A stretch of 64,000 nt of DNA from CAZNPL01 sp964574815 (GTDB lineage: Bacteria > Planctomycetota > Phycisphaerae > UBA1845), in the NCBI GenBank assembly GCA_964574815.1, contig CAZNPL010000002.1, positions 1 through 64,000 of the forward strand. The letters run 5' to 3'. Below are positions 1-8,433 of this stretch, in pieces. How positions within the stretch are numbered: the first letter of the stretch is position 1; each line of letters opens with the position of its first letter. A program made the translations under genes and the position numbers. The notes beneath the pieces were generated by a model, which did not search any database, was not told the DNA's origin, and saw only the letters and a program-made list of their open reading frames with translations.

Positions 1-246
1 GTGAGGCCGGGGTAACGCTCTTGCTACAGCAGACGGCCCGGAGTGCCGAGCGAGCTGGCGCAAGCCGCGCGCCGTGATGCGTGAGGCGCTCGCCGGAGGG
101 CCACGAACACGTTCGTCGCGGCATCTGATAGCGCTTCGCCCAACGGGAGCGCGCAAAGAGAGAGCCCATCGCAGCCGAGGCCGCGACAGCTCACGGCTGC
201 GAGGGCCCTGAGACAACGTGATTATCGTATCAGAAAGGTGAAACGC
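1..246. other. Leading non-coding stretch
   Basis: No convincing coding frame is seen before the first gene. The last part holds the Shine-Dalgarno-like AGAAAGGTG (232-240) of the first gene. No clear sigma70 promoter is visible; the end of an upstream gene could lie just outside the window. Confidence 0.4.
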
Positions 247-1155
247 ATGAAACTCACTCGATTCAATCTCGCGGCCGCTCTTGCCTTGTTTGCGGGCGGG
301 TCACTCGCCTGGGCGGCGCCGCGGGACGGCACGTACCAGAGCGCCGGGAGCGGCGCGTGGGACGAACTGGGGACCTGGGTCATGTACGACTCAGACACGG
401 GCTGGAAACAGCCCACTCGGGATGACGGTATACCGGGGCAAGAGGATCTGGTCATCATCTCCGCTGGTGACCTCGTGACGGTGATCGGTGATCATCAGGT
501 TAAACAGCTCGGCATCCGGCGGGGCGATAACGAGTATCCTCCGGGAACCCTCGAGATCACGAGTGGCAGCCGGTTGACGATCCGCGACGGGCTCGGCATG
601 GCCAGGAAACCCAAAGACGCCGAGTCGGCGCGGATCGTGTTCTCGGGCAGCGAAGGCCCGGCCGGCGTGCTCCACTCGCACACAACGCTCGACATTTACG
701 GCGACATTGAGGTCATCGGGGCAGCCGGCGGCGAAATCCGCACCGCCAAGCCGACGCAGCTCGTCTGTGTCGGGCGTCACGCCCGCCTGATCACGTCAGG
801 TGGCCCCCTGTGGGTCGGCGGGAGCGTGGAAATGGACGGGCAGGTCATCGCAAGCGGTCCGCATACCGTGACCCTGGATGGGCGCGAGCTTCGCGAGGGA
901 TCTTCGGGCCTCTGGAAGCTCGAAGACCCCAAAGCCAAGGTGCGCATCGCTACCGAGAAGCCGGTCGCACTTGTTTCCGGCCGCATCACGATTGAACAGG
1001 GGGAATTGGACGTTGACAGCGACTTCGCCATCGGCGGCGTAGTTACCCGCAAGCCGGGCGCGGTCATCACGGTCCGCGAGGGCCGGTCATTCGAGGTTCG
1101 CGGACGGCTGGACGAGCCGCAGCCGCGACGCGCTGAAAGGAGGACGGATCGATGA
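247..1155 (+). CDS. Secreted beta-solenoid-like protein, first of three related genes
   Basis: A 302-residue exported protein of unknown function. It opens with a Sec signal peptide (basic MKLTRF, hydrophobic stretch, cleavage near AWA-AP). The mature part is rich in short Val/Ile/Thr-Gly repeats such as TLEITSGSRLTIRDG, the texture of a right-handed beta-solenoid or G8-like surface protein. A GTG at 238 is in frame, but ATG 247 has AGAAAGGTG six bases upstream and is preferred. Its end overlaps the next start by four bases (ATGA), so the two are translationally coupled. The segment with GTW, then D-GIPG, then DLVIISAGDLVTV resembles the matching part of the third gene (STW, IPG, DDVTIRKADVVQV), so these are probably diverged duplicates. 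Cell-surface or matrix use is inferred only. Confidence 0.6.
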   Translation: MKLTRFNLAAALALFAGGSLAWAAPRDGTYQSAGSGAWDELGTWVMYDSDTGWKQPTRDDGIPGQEDLVIISAGDLVTVIGDHQVKQLGIRRGDNEYPPGTLEITSGSRLTIRDGLGMARKPKDAESARIVFSGSEGPAGVLHSHTTLDIYGDIEVIGAAGGEIRTAKPTQLVCVGRHARLITSGGPLWVGGSVEMDGQVIASGPHTVTLDGRELREGSSGLWKLEDPKAKVRIATEKPVALVSGRITIEQGELDVDSDFAIGGVVTRKPGAVITVREGRSFEVRGRLDEPQPRRAERRTDR

Positions 1156-2552
1156 ACGCCTCCCGAATCATTCTAACGACCATCTGCTGCTTGGCTCTCG
1201 TCACCGTCACGTTTGCAGGCACGGGACCCAGCGGCTCGCGTTGGACGGGCGAGGATCAGGGATGCAGCCTCGGGAACCACAATTGGAGCGACGCGGACAA
1301 CTGGACGAACTGCGCCACCTGTCCCCCGACCTCCGGCGATGTTGTCGTCGACGGCGACAAAGTGTGTGATCCCTGCGAATCCTGCTCGTGTGTGATCGAA
1401 AGTTGCAATCCGATATGCGAGGGTACTTGCAGCGGCGGCCCGAACGACGGACAGAGTTGCTCGACCACGCTCGATTGCGATTGCTGTTCCGGCGGGTCGT
1501 TCGTCGTCGACTACGATTACACTCAGAGTGGCACGAACACGTTCGGTGACGTGTGGATCCTGGCCGCCTCGGACGCGGACGTGACGCTGCGCAAGGAGGA
1601 CGACGACGCGATCTTCGTGACGACTGGCACGCTGACGCTGGAAGGTGATGGCACCAAGAAGGCCATTCTCGATGTTGATGCGAACGGACTCAGGCCCGAT
1701 ACGCTGGTGGCGTGCGGGCTGGTCGACATCACCGGGGGGTCGTTCACGCTAAACGTTGACAGCCTCCTCCAGGCCGGTAGCACGTACTGTTCGGACGACA
1801 CGAACCTGGTCATCAAGGACGGTGTCACGGTCGAGAGGTACGATCCGCAGCAGCAGCTGATCGCCGTGGACACCACCGTCCGCGCCGCCAACAGCAAAGC
1901 GGCCACGTTGACCGTGCAGCAGGGTACACTCAAGATCGACGACCTCGAGATCCTGGGGCGCGAGGACGCGAACAAGAAGGCGACATTTCTTCACGCCACC
2001 TCCAATGCTTCGGTTCAGGGCCCGTCGAAGATAACGATGCAGGGGCACTCCCTGCTGGATGTCGATCGTGGAACCAACTACAGCGTAAGCAGGCTGACGG
2101 TCAGCACCAACGGCTGCGTGACCGACGCCAAGATCGAGATGGCGTCGGGGACGGACACGCTCACCGCGACCAACATCGACATCACCAGCGGCTCCACTTC
2201 CACGCATCACGCCACACTCACACCGAACCAGGGCGACCTGACGTGCACGGGCGAAGTCATCCTCACGGGCGACGCCAGCGGGAGCAAGGCCACGCTGGTG
2301 ATCCCGACGACAACCGGCGTGGACGTGACCCTGGACGACGTCATATTGAACGCCGGCGGCGTTCTCGATGTCAACATCACGTTCTCGATCACGGGCACGC
2401 TGGATATCAGAGGCGGCACCGCTGATCTCGACATCTTTTCGAATAGGACCCTGACCGCTGACACGATCAAGCTTTCCGGTGGCGCAAGCGGGATGTCATT
2501 CACGTCAGGGTTTCTCTCGGGAGTAGAAGTGAGGACAGACAGCGTGCCGTAG
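1152..2552 (+). CDS. Secreted cysteine-rich beta-solenoid-like protein
   Basis: A 466-residue protein with an N-terminal signal peptide (cleavage near residue 23, TFAG). Residues about 25-110 hold a run of cysteines (CATCPP, CDPCESCSC, CNPICEGTC), presumably disulfide-bonded outside the cell. The rest is repetitive Thr/Val/Asp/Gly sequence with phrases like TLTLEGDG and TLTVQQGTLKI, fitting a beta-helix or autotransporter-passenger-like fold. The W-SDADNW and 'SGDVVVDGD' stretch is the kind of N-terminal motif common in planctomycete exoproteins. It overlaps the first gene by four bases. No catalytic motif is recognised. Confidence 0.6.
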   Translation: MNASRIILTTICCLALVTVTFAGTGPSGSRWTGEDQGCSLGNHNWSDADNWTNCATCPPTSGDVVVDGDKVCDPCESCSCVIESCNPICEGTCSGGPNDGQSCSTTLDCDCCSGGSFVVDYDYTQSGTNTFGDVWILAASDADVTLRKEDDDAIFVTTGTLTLEGDGTKKAILDVDANGLRPDTLVACGLVDITGGSFTLNVDSLLQAGSTYCSDDTNLVIKDGVTVERYDPQQQLIAVDTTVRAANSKAATLTVQQGTLKIDDLEILGREDANKKATFLHATSNASVQGPSKITMQGHSLLDVDRGTNYSVSRLTVSTNGCVTDAKIEMASGTDTLTATNIDITSGSTSTHHATLTPNQGDLTCTGEVILTGDASGSKATLVIPTTTGVDVTLDDVILNAGGVLDVNITFSITGTLDIRGGTADLDIFSNRTLTADTIKLSGGASGMSFTSGFLSGVEVRTDSVP

Positions 2553-2585
2553 TCGGTACGCCAAGCATTGAAGGAGTTGCAGAAA

Positions 2586-3557
2586 ATGAATCGAAACCCA
2601 TTCATGCTCGCTCTCGCGGGCGCTGTCAGCCTCGGAGGCGTCAGTGCTGCACTGGCGGGTCAAAACTGCGTTTCGGATTACGCCTGCACAACGGGCGAGT
2701 TTCGGACACACGACAACCTGTCGAGTGCCGGTCTCTGGAACGCTTTGTCTACGTGGCAGGAATGCCTGAATGATCAGGACGGATGGTGGTGTGATGCGAC
2801 GGAAATTCCTGGATCGTCCGACGACGTTACCATTCGCAAGGCTGACGTCGTCCAGGTCAAAGGCGGCCGCGCGTGCAACGATCTGACGATCGAGAGCAAC
2901 GGCGGCTCGGGCGATCCGGGCGAATTGCAAGTTTTCACAGGCGGCGGCAAACTCACCGTCTACGGTGACGTCACCGTTTTGGTTTCGGGAATCCCCGGTT
3001 TGATCAAGTTCGTCGACGGCACTTCGACGAGCACGCCGGCAGAACTTGAACTGGATTCGACCGCCACAGTCGCGGATATTGAGAACGCCGCGACAGGCGA
3101 AGGCGGAAAGATCACAGTTAACTCAAGCTACACCTTGACTGTTAGCGGAGACCTGGACGTCGTGGACGGGCTGCTCACGTCAGTAGGCTCCGTCACGCTG
3201 ACCGGTGATGCCACGATCTCGGGTGGCAATTTCACCAGCAACGGAACATTCCAGAATGACGGGACGTTCACGCTCAGCGGAACGAGCGCAGATGTGGCCG
3301 AGTTCAAGGGCACAGGGGGCATTGCGAGCGGTTCGTCGGGAGACTGGACCGTCAACAACGCCAACGCCACGCTGCGGATTTCGACTGCAAGCACTTTGAG
3401 TTCGACCGGCGCGGACATTCAGTTCGACGCGGGAACGATCGACGTTGACGCGGACTTCAAGGTCAATGGTGAGCTGTCGTGGAAAGGCCCCAACTCCACG
3501 TTCGAGGTAGCCGCGAACAAGGTATTCGAGGCGTTCAGCGGGGATCTTCCTCAGTAG
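2586..3557 (+). CDS. Secreted beta-solenoid-like protein, third of three related genes
   Basis: A 323-residue exported protein. The frame is open from a TTG at 2568, but ATG 2586 has AAGGAG nine bases upstream (2571-2576) and starts a clean signal peptide ending at ALAGQ. The mature protein keeps the pattern W, D-GW, IPGSSDDVTI, VVQVKGG, LTIESN, then LTVYGDVTV, followed by Ser/Thr/Gly-rich solenoid-like repeats. It ends in a short charged tail with no membrane anchor or sorting signal. The homologous segment in the first gene suggests tandem duplication. It lies 33 bases after the second gene and is followed by a terminator, so the three genes form one transcript. Function unknown. Confidence 0.6.
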   Translation: MNRNPFMLALAGAVSLGGVSAALAGQNCVSDYACTTGEFRTHDNLSSAGLWNALSTWQECLNDQDGWWCDATEIPGSSDDVTIRKADVVQVKGGRACNDLTIESNGGSGDPGELQVFTGGGKLTVYGDVTVLVSGIPGLIKFVDGTSTSTPAELELDSTATVADIENAATGEGGKITVNSSYTLTVSGDLDVVDGLLTSVGSVTLTGDATISGGNFTSNGTFQNDGTFTLSGTSADVAEFKGTGGIASGSSGDWTVNNANATLRISTASTLSSTGADIQFDAGTIDVDADFKVNGELSWKGPNSTFEVAANKVFEAFSGDLPQ

Positions 3558-3570
3558 CGGAGTAGACCGG

Positions 3571-3611
3571 GGCAAGGCGGGGCAGGCTCTCGCGGGTCTG
3601 CCTTGCCTTTT
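3571..3611 (+). terminator. Rho-independent terminator after the secreted-protein operon
   Basis: GGCAAGG (3571-3577) pairs with CCTTGCC (from 3601), with a second inner stem GGCAG/CTGCC, and TTTT follows at once. It begins 13 bases after the stop codon of the third secreted gene, the expected place for a terminator. Confidence 0.7.
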
Positions 3612-3658
3612 CGGCTACCGCTTGCAACTCGGCGGGGCCGATAACATTGCGAAATTGC

Positions 3659-3688
3659 TTTACACTGATTCCTCTGATCCGATATACT
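3659..3688 (+). promoter_or_regulatory. Sigma70-like promoter of the dockerin-type protein
   Basis: TTTACA (3659-3664) and TATACT (3683-3688) are each one mismatch from consensus, 18 bases apart. Transcription would start near 3695, giving a very short leader holding only the ribosome binding site CGGAG (3695-3699). Confidence 0.5.
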
Positions 3689-3705
3689 GCTACCCGGAGT
3701 GAATG

Positions 3706-5622
3706 ATGACTTCGATCCGGTCTTATCTGGCAACCGTTGGACTGCTCGGCTGCGCGTTTGCGGTGAATGGAAGGGCTTCCGGGGAGGTGTGCCGGCATTT
3801 CGACCTTCAGGAGTTGCTCCCGCCGGAGCCGTTGCGGGCCGAGATATTCTCGTCGTACATCGATGCCGACGAGAACTATATCGTGGTCAGCGCTGACGAT
3901 CATATCTGGCTCGACGGCGAAACGCTGCGCGGTTTGGGCGCCGCTTACGTCTACATCCGAGACGATTCCGGCGTCACGGGCGATCCCAGTGACGATACCT
4001 GGATTCTCGATCGCACACTGCGGCCGTGGACAGTCAAGGGAATCGAGTCGATGGGGTTTTCCGTCGGCATCCAGTTACCGTTTGTCTTCGCCGGGGCGTA
4101 CGGCGACAACGACGCCTGCCCGGACGACAACCAATGCCGCTCCGGCTCCGTGTTCGTGTTCCGCCTCGATTCCGGCGGGAACTGGCAGCCGCACCAGAAG
4201 CTCACCGCCTCGGACGCGGCCGAGGACTGGCGGTTCGGGATTAGTCTTGCTGTCAGCGGAAAGTGGCTGGCAGTGGGCTCGGTCCCGGATGACGAGATGG
4301 ATCCGGGCACCGGCAAGGTCTACATGTTCCGGCTGGCGGACCAGGGGACATCAGGTGCGGCCGACGATGTGTGGGTAGAACACGAAGCCATCACGCACCC
4401 GATGGGTCCGCCCGATGACCGCTTCGGACAGGGCGTGGCGTTGCACGAGGACTGGATGGTTGTCGGAGCGCCGTCCATTGCGTTCAGCAGCACGCGTCTC
4501 GATAGCGGCGCCGCCTATGTCTATCATCGCGACGATAATTCGACCCCGGGTGACCTTACTGATGACACCTGGTCGTACATGGACCGACTGGCTCCGGGAG
4601 ATGCCGAGCCGCCGGAGGCTCCCGGGGGCACCAGCTTCAAGCGATTTGCGCTCAGGCTGGACATTGATAACCATCGCATCATCGCCGGCGCGGAGGCCGA
4701 CGGTCCGAACATCGGCGCTGCCTACGTCTTCCGTCGCGACGACAACGGTACGCCTGGCAACTTCAGCGATGACGACTGGTTTCAGGAGAAGAAACTCGTC
4801 GCCAGCGATGCTGAGATCGGGCTGTTTATGGGCACTTTCGTTCTCTTGAACGGCGACATGGCCATCGTCGGCGCCGACGGCGACAGTGAAATCGTCGCGC
4901 GCGATACCGGATCTGTGTACATTTTCGAGTACGTCGGCCAGCAGTGGTTGGAGACTCAAAAGCTCCTCTCTCGCGATGGGCAGCCCAACGATTTCTTCGG
5001 CTCCAGGCTGGCGCTTTCCGACGAGCAAGTGATCGTAGGTGCTCTGCACGATGACAGCGCAGGACCGGAAGTGGGATCGGCCTACGTCCTTCCGCTGATC
5101 AACGACTGCAACAGCAACTGCATTCCGGACGCGGACGACATCGCCGCCGGCACCAGCGCGGACTGCGACGCAAACGGCATTCCCGACGAGTGCGAGGATT
5201 GCACCGGAAACGGACTGGCCAACGCCTGCGACATCGCGGCCGGGGCCCTCGACTGCAACGCCAACGGGCTGCCCGATCAGTGCGACCGGGACTGCAACGG
5301 AGACGGCCTGCCCGACGATTGCGCCGCAACGTGCACGGACCATTGCGAATGCAATGACTTCAGCGCCTGCACGCTGGACTACTGCGTGGAAGGCGCCTGC
5401 ACCCACACGGCGACGGCCTACGGCGACGTCGACGGCAACGCCATCGTCAACCTGCTCGACATCTTCGGCATTCTGAACCAGATGACCGGCGCCAACGGCC
5501 AATCCACGATGCACCTGTACGACATTCAGCCCTGCCACGGCGACGGTGTGGTCAATCTGTTCGACGTTTTCGTCGTCTTGGACGTCATCGGCGGCTTCGA
5601 CCTTTGCTGGTGCCAGCCGTGA
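3706..5622 (+). CDS. Secreted FG-GAP propeller protein with dockerin-type C-terminus
   Basis: About 638 residues with a signal peptide. Residues about 60-460 are repeats around 'DDN-TPG-(L/F)-DD-W' and 'DNRFG-A-G-WM-VGA', typical of an FG-GAP/integrin-alpha-like beta-propeller (known family: extracellular, Ca2+-binding). Then come Cys/Asp-rich repeats of the form DCN-NGIPDEC, like thrombospondin type-3 Ca2+ loops and common in planctomycete exoproteins. The C-terminus has two dockerin-like EF-hand copies, DVDGNAIVNLLDIF and HGDGVVNLFDVF. The start has two adjacent ATGs (3703 and 3706); the second gives a six-base spacing to GGAG and is preferred. It is probably a surface or complex-forming protein; a true cohesin partner is not shown. 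Confidence 0.7.
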   Translation: MTSIRSYLATVGLLGCAFAVNGRASGEVCRHFDLQELLPPEPLRAEIFSSYIDADENYIVVSADDHIWLDGETLRGLGAAYVYIRDDSGVTGDPSDDTWILDRTLRPWTVKGIESMGFSVGIQLPFVFAGAYGDNDACPDDNQCRSGSVFVFRLDSGGNWQPHQKLTASDAAEDWRFGISLAVSGKWLAVGSVPDDEMDPGTGKVYMFRLADQGTSGAADDVWVEHEAITHPMGPPDDRFGQGVALHEDWMVVGAPSIAFSSTRLDSGAAYVYHRDDNSTPGDLTDDTWSYMDRLAPGDAEPPEAPGGTSFKRFALRLDIDNHRIIAGAEADGPNIGAAYVFRRDDNGTPGNFSDDDWFQEKKLVASDAEIGLFMGTFVLLNGDMAIVGADGDSEIVARDTGSVYIFEYVGQQWLETQKLLSRDGQPNDFFGSRLALSDEQVIVGALHDDSAGPEVGSAYVLPLINDCNSNCIPDADDIAAGTSADCDANGIPDECEDCTGNGLANACDIAAGALDCNANGLPDQCDRDCNGDGLPDDCAATCTDHCECNDFSACTLDYCVEGACTHTATAYGDVDGNAIVNLLDIFGILNQMTGANGQSTMHLYDIQPCHGDGVVNLFDVFVVLDVIGGFDLCWCQP

Positions 5623-5640
5623 GGGAAGTTGTCAGGAAGA

Positions 5641-5661
5641 GCCGTCAGCCGTCAGCCGTCA
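5641..5661. repeat. GCCGTCA tandem repeat (3 copies)
   Basis: Three perfect copies of the 7-mer GCCGTCA, followed by a partial GCCGGA. A related GCCGTCAGCCGAGCC occurs near 6319. Confidence 0.75.
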
Positions 5662-5700
5662 GCCGGAGCGCTGTCGTGCATGGGTTGGCGATTGTCGGCG

Positions 5701-5895
5701 TTCGGTTGCCGGCGGACGCACTTGGTGGACGGACCCCTCGTTGACACTCGCGGTAGTGGTCGGGTGCGAACACCGGGCATCGACCTCCAGGCGGAGGGCG
5801 GCGGGGGTGGCGGTTGCGTCACGAGCGTTTCCGCGCGATTCGAGCTTGGTTGGTGTACTGATCATGGCCCCACCTGTCGCTTCGCGAGAGATTGG
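5701..5895. repeat. Dispersed ~195-bp repeat, copy A
   Basis: It aligns with 6481-6673 at a constant offset of 780 bases over its first 120 bases. Shared blocks include TCGTTGACACT, GGGCATCGACCT and GGCGGGGGTGGCGGTTGCG. The later part is more diverged, but CCCCACCTGT and a downstream GCTTCGC(A/G)AGAGAT are still recognisable. Probably a genome-wide repeat family. Confidence 0.75.
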
Positions 5896-6203
5896 GTCAC
5901 CCGGCATTTTTCGTTATCGTGCGTGGCAGGCTCCTCAGCCGTCCCTCCGGGACTCGGGTGGTCTTGGACCGGGACGTTTACCCAGCGATGAAGGGCTTGT
6001 CGATTTATTCTCGATCGCATGCACGGATTGCGACTTTCGTGTCCCCGAACCCTGGGTTTGGGGTGTGCGCCAAGCGATCGAAGGGGTGTTGATTTGATCG
6101 AGGCCGATTAAATCGACAGGCCCTGAATCGCTGGGCTATTCTCACGTGCCCCTCCGGGGCACAGCGCCGGCAGAGCCGGGCTCGCTTTCCTTTGAGAAGG
6201 TTT

Positions 6204-6225
6204 GCGTCGCCCGCTTCGCGGGCTT
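6204..6225. repeat. GC hairpin repeat, copy 1
   Basis: A 22-base sequence repeated exactly at 6285-6306. Its core GCCCGC-TTC-GCGGGC is a perfect 6-bp stem with a three-base loop, resembling a short REP-like hairpin. Confidence 0.65.
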
Positions 6226-6284
6226 GGGTTGGTTGGGCGTCGGTTACCCCGGGTTGCGCTTGCGCTTCACCCGGGGCTATTGCT

Positions 6285-6306
6285 GCGTCGCCCGCTTCGC
6301 GGGCTT
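6285..6306. repeat. GC hairpin repeat, copy 2
   Basis: Identical to 6204-6225; the same GCCCGC/GCGGGC stem, 81 bases downstream. Confidence 0.65.
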
Positions 6307-6360
6307 TGGGCAGGAGGAGCCGTCAGCCGAGCCGGCGAGTGGGCTGGAAAGGGGAAGGTA

Positions 6361-6440
6361 GAGCAGTGGAGCAGGTGAGCAGGTGAGCAGGTGAGCAGTT
6401 GAGCAGTTGAGCAGTTGAGCAGTGGAGCAGGTGAGCAGTT
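6361..6440. repeat. 8-bp tandem repeat, ten units of GAGCAGNN
   Basis: Ten contiguous 8-base units share GAGCAG and vary only in the last two bases (TG, GT or TT). The run starts right after GGTA and ends at GACAGGGG. The 8-base period is not a multiple of three, so it is not a protein repeat; slippage-prone non-coding DNA is the simplest reading. Confidence 0.85.
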
Positions 6441-6480
6441 GACAGGGGAATGGCGGCGTTCGGGGCGACTACAGCGTTGC

Positions 6481-6673
6481 GGGCGGTAGCCGGCGGGCCG
6501 TTTGGTAAACTGACCGCTCGTTGACACTTGCGGTTGTGATTAGGTGCGGACTTCGGGCATCGACCTTCAGCCGGAGGGCGGCGGGGGTGGCGGTTGCGTC
6601 GGGAGGTTTCTGCGCAGCTCGGCGTTGGTTTGCATTTGAATCGTGACCCCACCTGTTGCTTCGCAAGAGATGG
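6481..6673. repeat. Dispersed ~195-bp repeat, copy B
   Basis: Partner of 5701-5895 (see copy A). It is most conserved over 6517-6600 and degrades towards 6673. Confidence 0.75.
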
Positions 6674-6825
6674 GGCCCCGCGGGTACGAGATCGGCGGGT
6701 GGAACCCGCCCTACAAAGCTTGCACGTCGTGGCTTGCATGTCCGTCCCCCATCTCCTGCCTCGCGAAGGCATGGGGCGCGGCAGCCACTATCGACTAAAT
6801 GCGCTCTGACCCTATCTTCGGCCGG

Positions 6826-8433
6826 TTAGTGCATCTCCCATTCTATGAAGTCGGGATTGACGTCTGTCATGCAGTTGACGATGAGTTCGACGAGGCCGTC
6901 GTAGAGGATGCTGTGCTTTTCCCAAATGTCGTAGTAGGTGAAAAGGTCGCGTAGCTGGCCCTTGCAGTTCGAGCATGGGGTGCAGACGTATTTTCTGATC
7001 GAGGGGTCGAGCTCGTCCTTGAAGGCGTTGAGGATCTGCTCGAGTTTCTTGCGGCCCGAGATCTGGTGGCGCCAGTCGTTGAAGTTGTGGCCCGACATGA
7101 TGGCGAAGCCGCTGCCGCCGCCGCAGCAGTAGTTGTGAACGCCGTGGGGCTCCATTTCTCGGAACTTGGGGGCGATGTGGCGGAGGATGCGGCGCTGCGG
7201 CTCGACCACGCCCATGAGGCGAACCAGGTTGCACGGGTCGTGGAGCGTTACGGGGAAGTCGTTACGGGACGGATCGACCTTGATCCGGCCGGAAAAGATG
7301 AGATCTTCCAGGGTGGCCATGCAGCTTTCGCGCGGGATGTTCAGGTCGCCGGTGAGGACGCGGTCGGCGATGACGGTGAGCGCCTTGTGGGCGTGGCCGC
7401 ACTCGCCGAGGACGATCTTCTTGACGCCGAGCTTCTTGGCGGCCTCGGCGTGCTTGATGGCGACGCGGGCGAGCTGGACGTCGTCGTACCAGACGCCGTA
7501 GTTGATGCCGTCGTAGCCGGCGATCTCGCTGGACATCGTCCAGCTCACGCCGGCGAGTTCGAAGATGACGGAGAAGGCGCCGGGGTTCATCGGCCAGGCC
7601 ATGATCTCGCCGGCGTTGTGGATCAGGAGAATGTCGGCGCCTTCCTTGTCCCAGGGCGTTTCGACGTGAACGCCGGTTTTCTCCGCGACGTCCTCGTCGA
7701 TGAACTCGATGTTGTCCTTGACGACGGGCGGGTTCATGCCGGTCGAGGAGCCGACCTTGAGCTGGAGGACCGAGCCGGATTCGTGCAGCTCCTTTGCGGT
7801 GATGCCCATCTCCTGGCTGAAGAGCTTGCGGATTTCGTGGGCGATGAGGGCGTTGTCGCAGCCGATCGGGCATGTCTGGGCGCAGCGGCGACACAAGTTA
7901 CAGCGGTAGGATAGCTCGGCGAGCCGGGCGACGGTCGTCCAGTTGAGCTCGATTTCGCCGTCGCGCCACGCCTGAAGGAGGCCGCCGTTGGATTTCACGT
8001 ATTTCTTGTAGAGGCGGCGGAAGACCTCGGAGCGGTAGGCGGGACGGTAGACGGGATTGTGCCCGCTGGCCTCGTAGATGTGGCAGGAATCGGAGCAGGT
8101 GTGGCAGGCCGCGCAGTGGTCCATCGACAGCAGCAGGGGCTGGAGGAACGGCCAGTTGTTCTCCTTGGTGAAGAGCTTTTCCAAGCCGGAGAGAAACTTG
8201 GCCACAAGCTCCTTTTCCTCTTCTTTGGTCTTGGGCCTCGGGATGCTCAGGGCAATGGTGTCGTCGAGGGAATCCTCGTACGTCTGCCTGGCCTTCTCGC
8301 TCAGCGGCGCGAAGTCGGGTGTATTCTCCGGCTTGTCGTAAGGCGCAGGAAGGGGTTTGAAGTTTTCCTTATCGAGCGTCGTTAACTGCGACGATCGCTT
8401 CGATATGTCCTCGACCTTGATTCGCTTCTTCAT
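6826..8433 (-). CDS. DsrK/HdrD-like iron-sulfur protein (TmcB-like)
   Basis: A 535-residue cytoplasmic protein. Two 4Fe-4S motifs lie in the first 200 residues, CAACHTCSDSC and CNLCRRCAQTCP. The second half is a CCG domain with DPCN, CCGGGSG and a C-terminal CTPCSNC, the arrangement that holds the special 4Fe-4S cluster in HdrB/HdrD, DsrK and TmcB. The first CCG-like half has only GECGH and appears degenerate, as in DsrK. In this family the subunit takes or gives electrons through a membrane b-type cytochrome and reduces a heterodisulfide-like partner, DsrC in the Dsr/Tmc cases. Its start overlaps the stop of the membrane partner (ATGA). It is clearly diverged from the true DsrK at 32286, so it is a second, separate module. 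TmcB versus another HdrD-like family is not settled. Confidence 0.8.
   Translation of the reverse strand: MKKRIKVEDISKRSSQLTTLDKENFKPLPAPYDKPENTPDFAPLSEKARQTYEDSLDDTIALSIPRPKTKEEEKELVAKFLSGLEKLFTKENNWPFLQPLLLSMDHCAACHTCSDSCHIYEASGHNPVYRPAYRSEVFRRLYKKYVKSNGGLLQAWRDGEIELNWTTVARLAELSYRCNLCRRCAQTCPIGCDNALIAHEIRKLFSQEMGITAKELHESGSVLQLKVGSSTGMNPPVVKDNIEFIDEDVAEKTGVHVETPWDKEGADILLIHNAGEIMAWPMNPGAFSVIFELAGVSWTMSSEIAGYDGINYGVWYDDVQLARVAIKHAEAAKKLGVKKIVLGECGHAHKALTVIADRVLTGDLNIPRESCMATLEDLIFSGRIKVDPSRNDFPVTLHDPCNLVRLMGVVEPQRRILRHIAPKFREMEPHGVHNYCCGGGSGFAIMSGHNFNDWRHQISGRKKLEQILNAFKDELDPSIRKYVCTPCSNCKGQLRDLFTYYDIWEKHSILYDGLVELIVNCMTDVNPDFIEWEMH

Larger units (their letters stand above)
5623..6825. other. 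Repeat-rich non-coding region
   Basis: About 1.2 kb with no credible gene between two converging transcription units. It holds a short GCCGTCA tandem, two copies of a 195-base repeat, a duplicated GC-rich hairpin and a ten-copy 8-base tandem repeat (listed separately). Small frames here have repetitive, low-complexity translations and no ribosome binding sites. Confidence 0.6.

Noticed and set aside
6361..6440. CRISPR-like array
   Set aside because: Unit is only 8 bases with no spacers and no cas genes.
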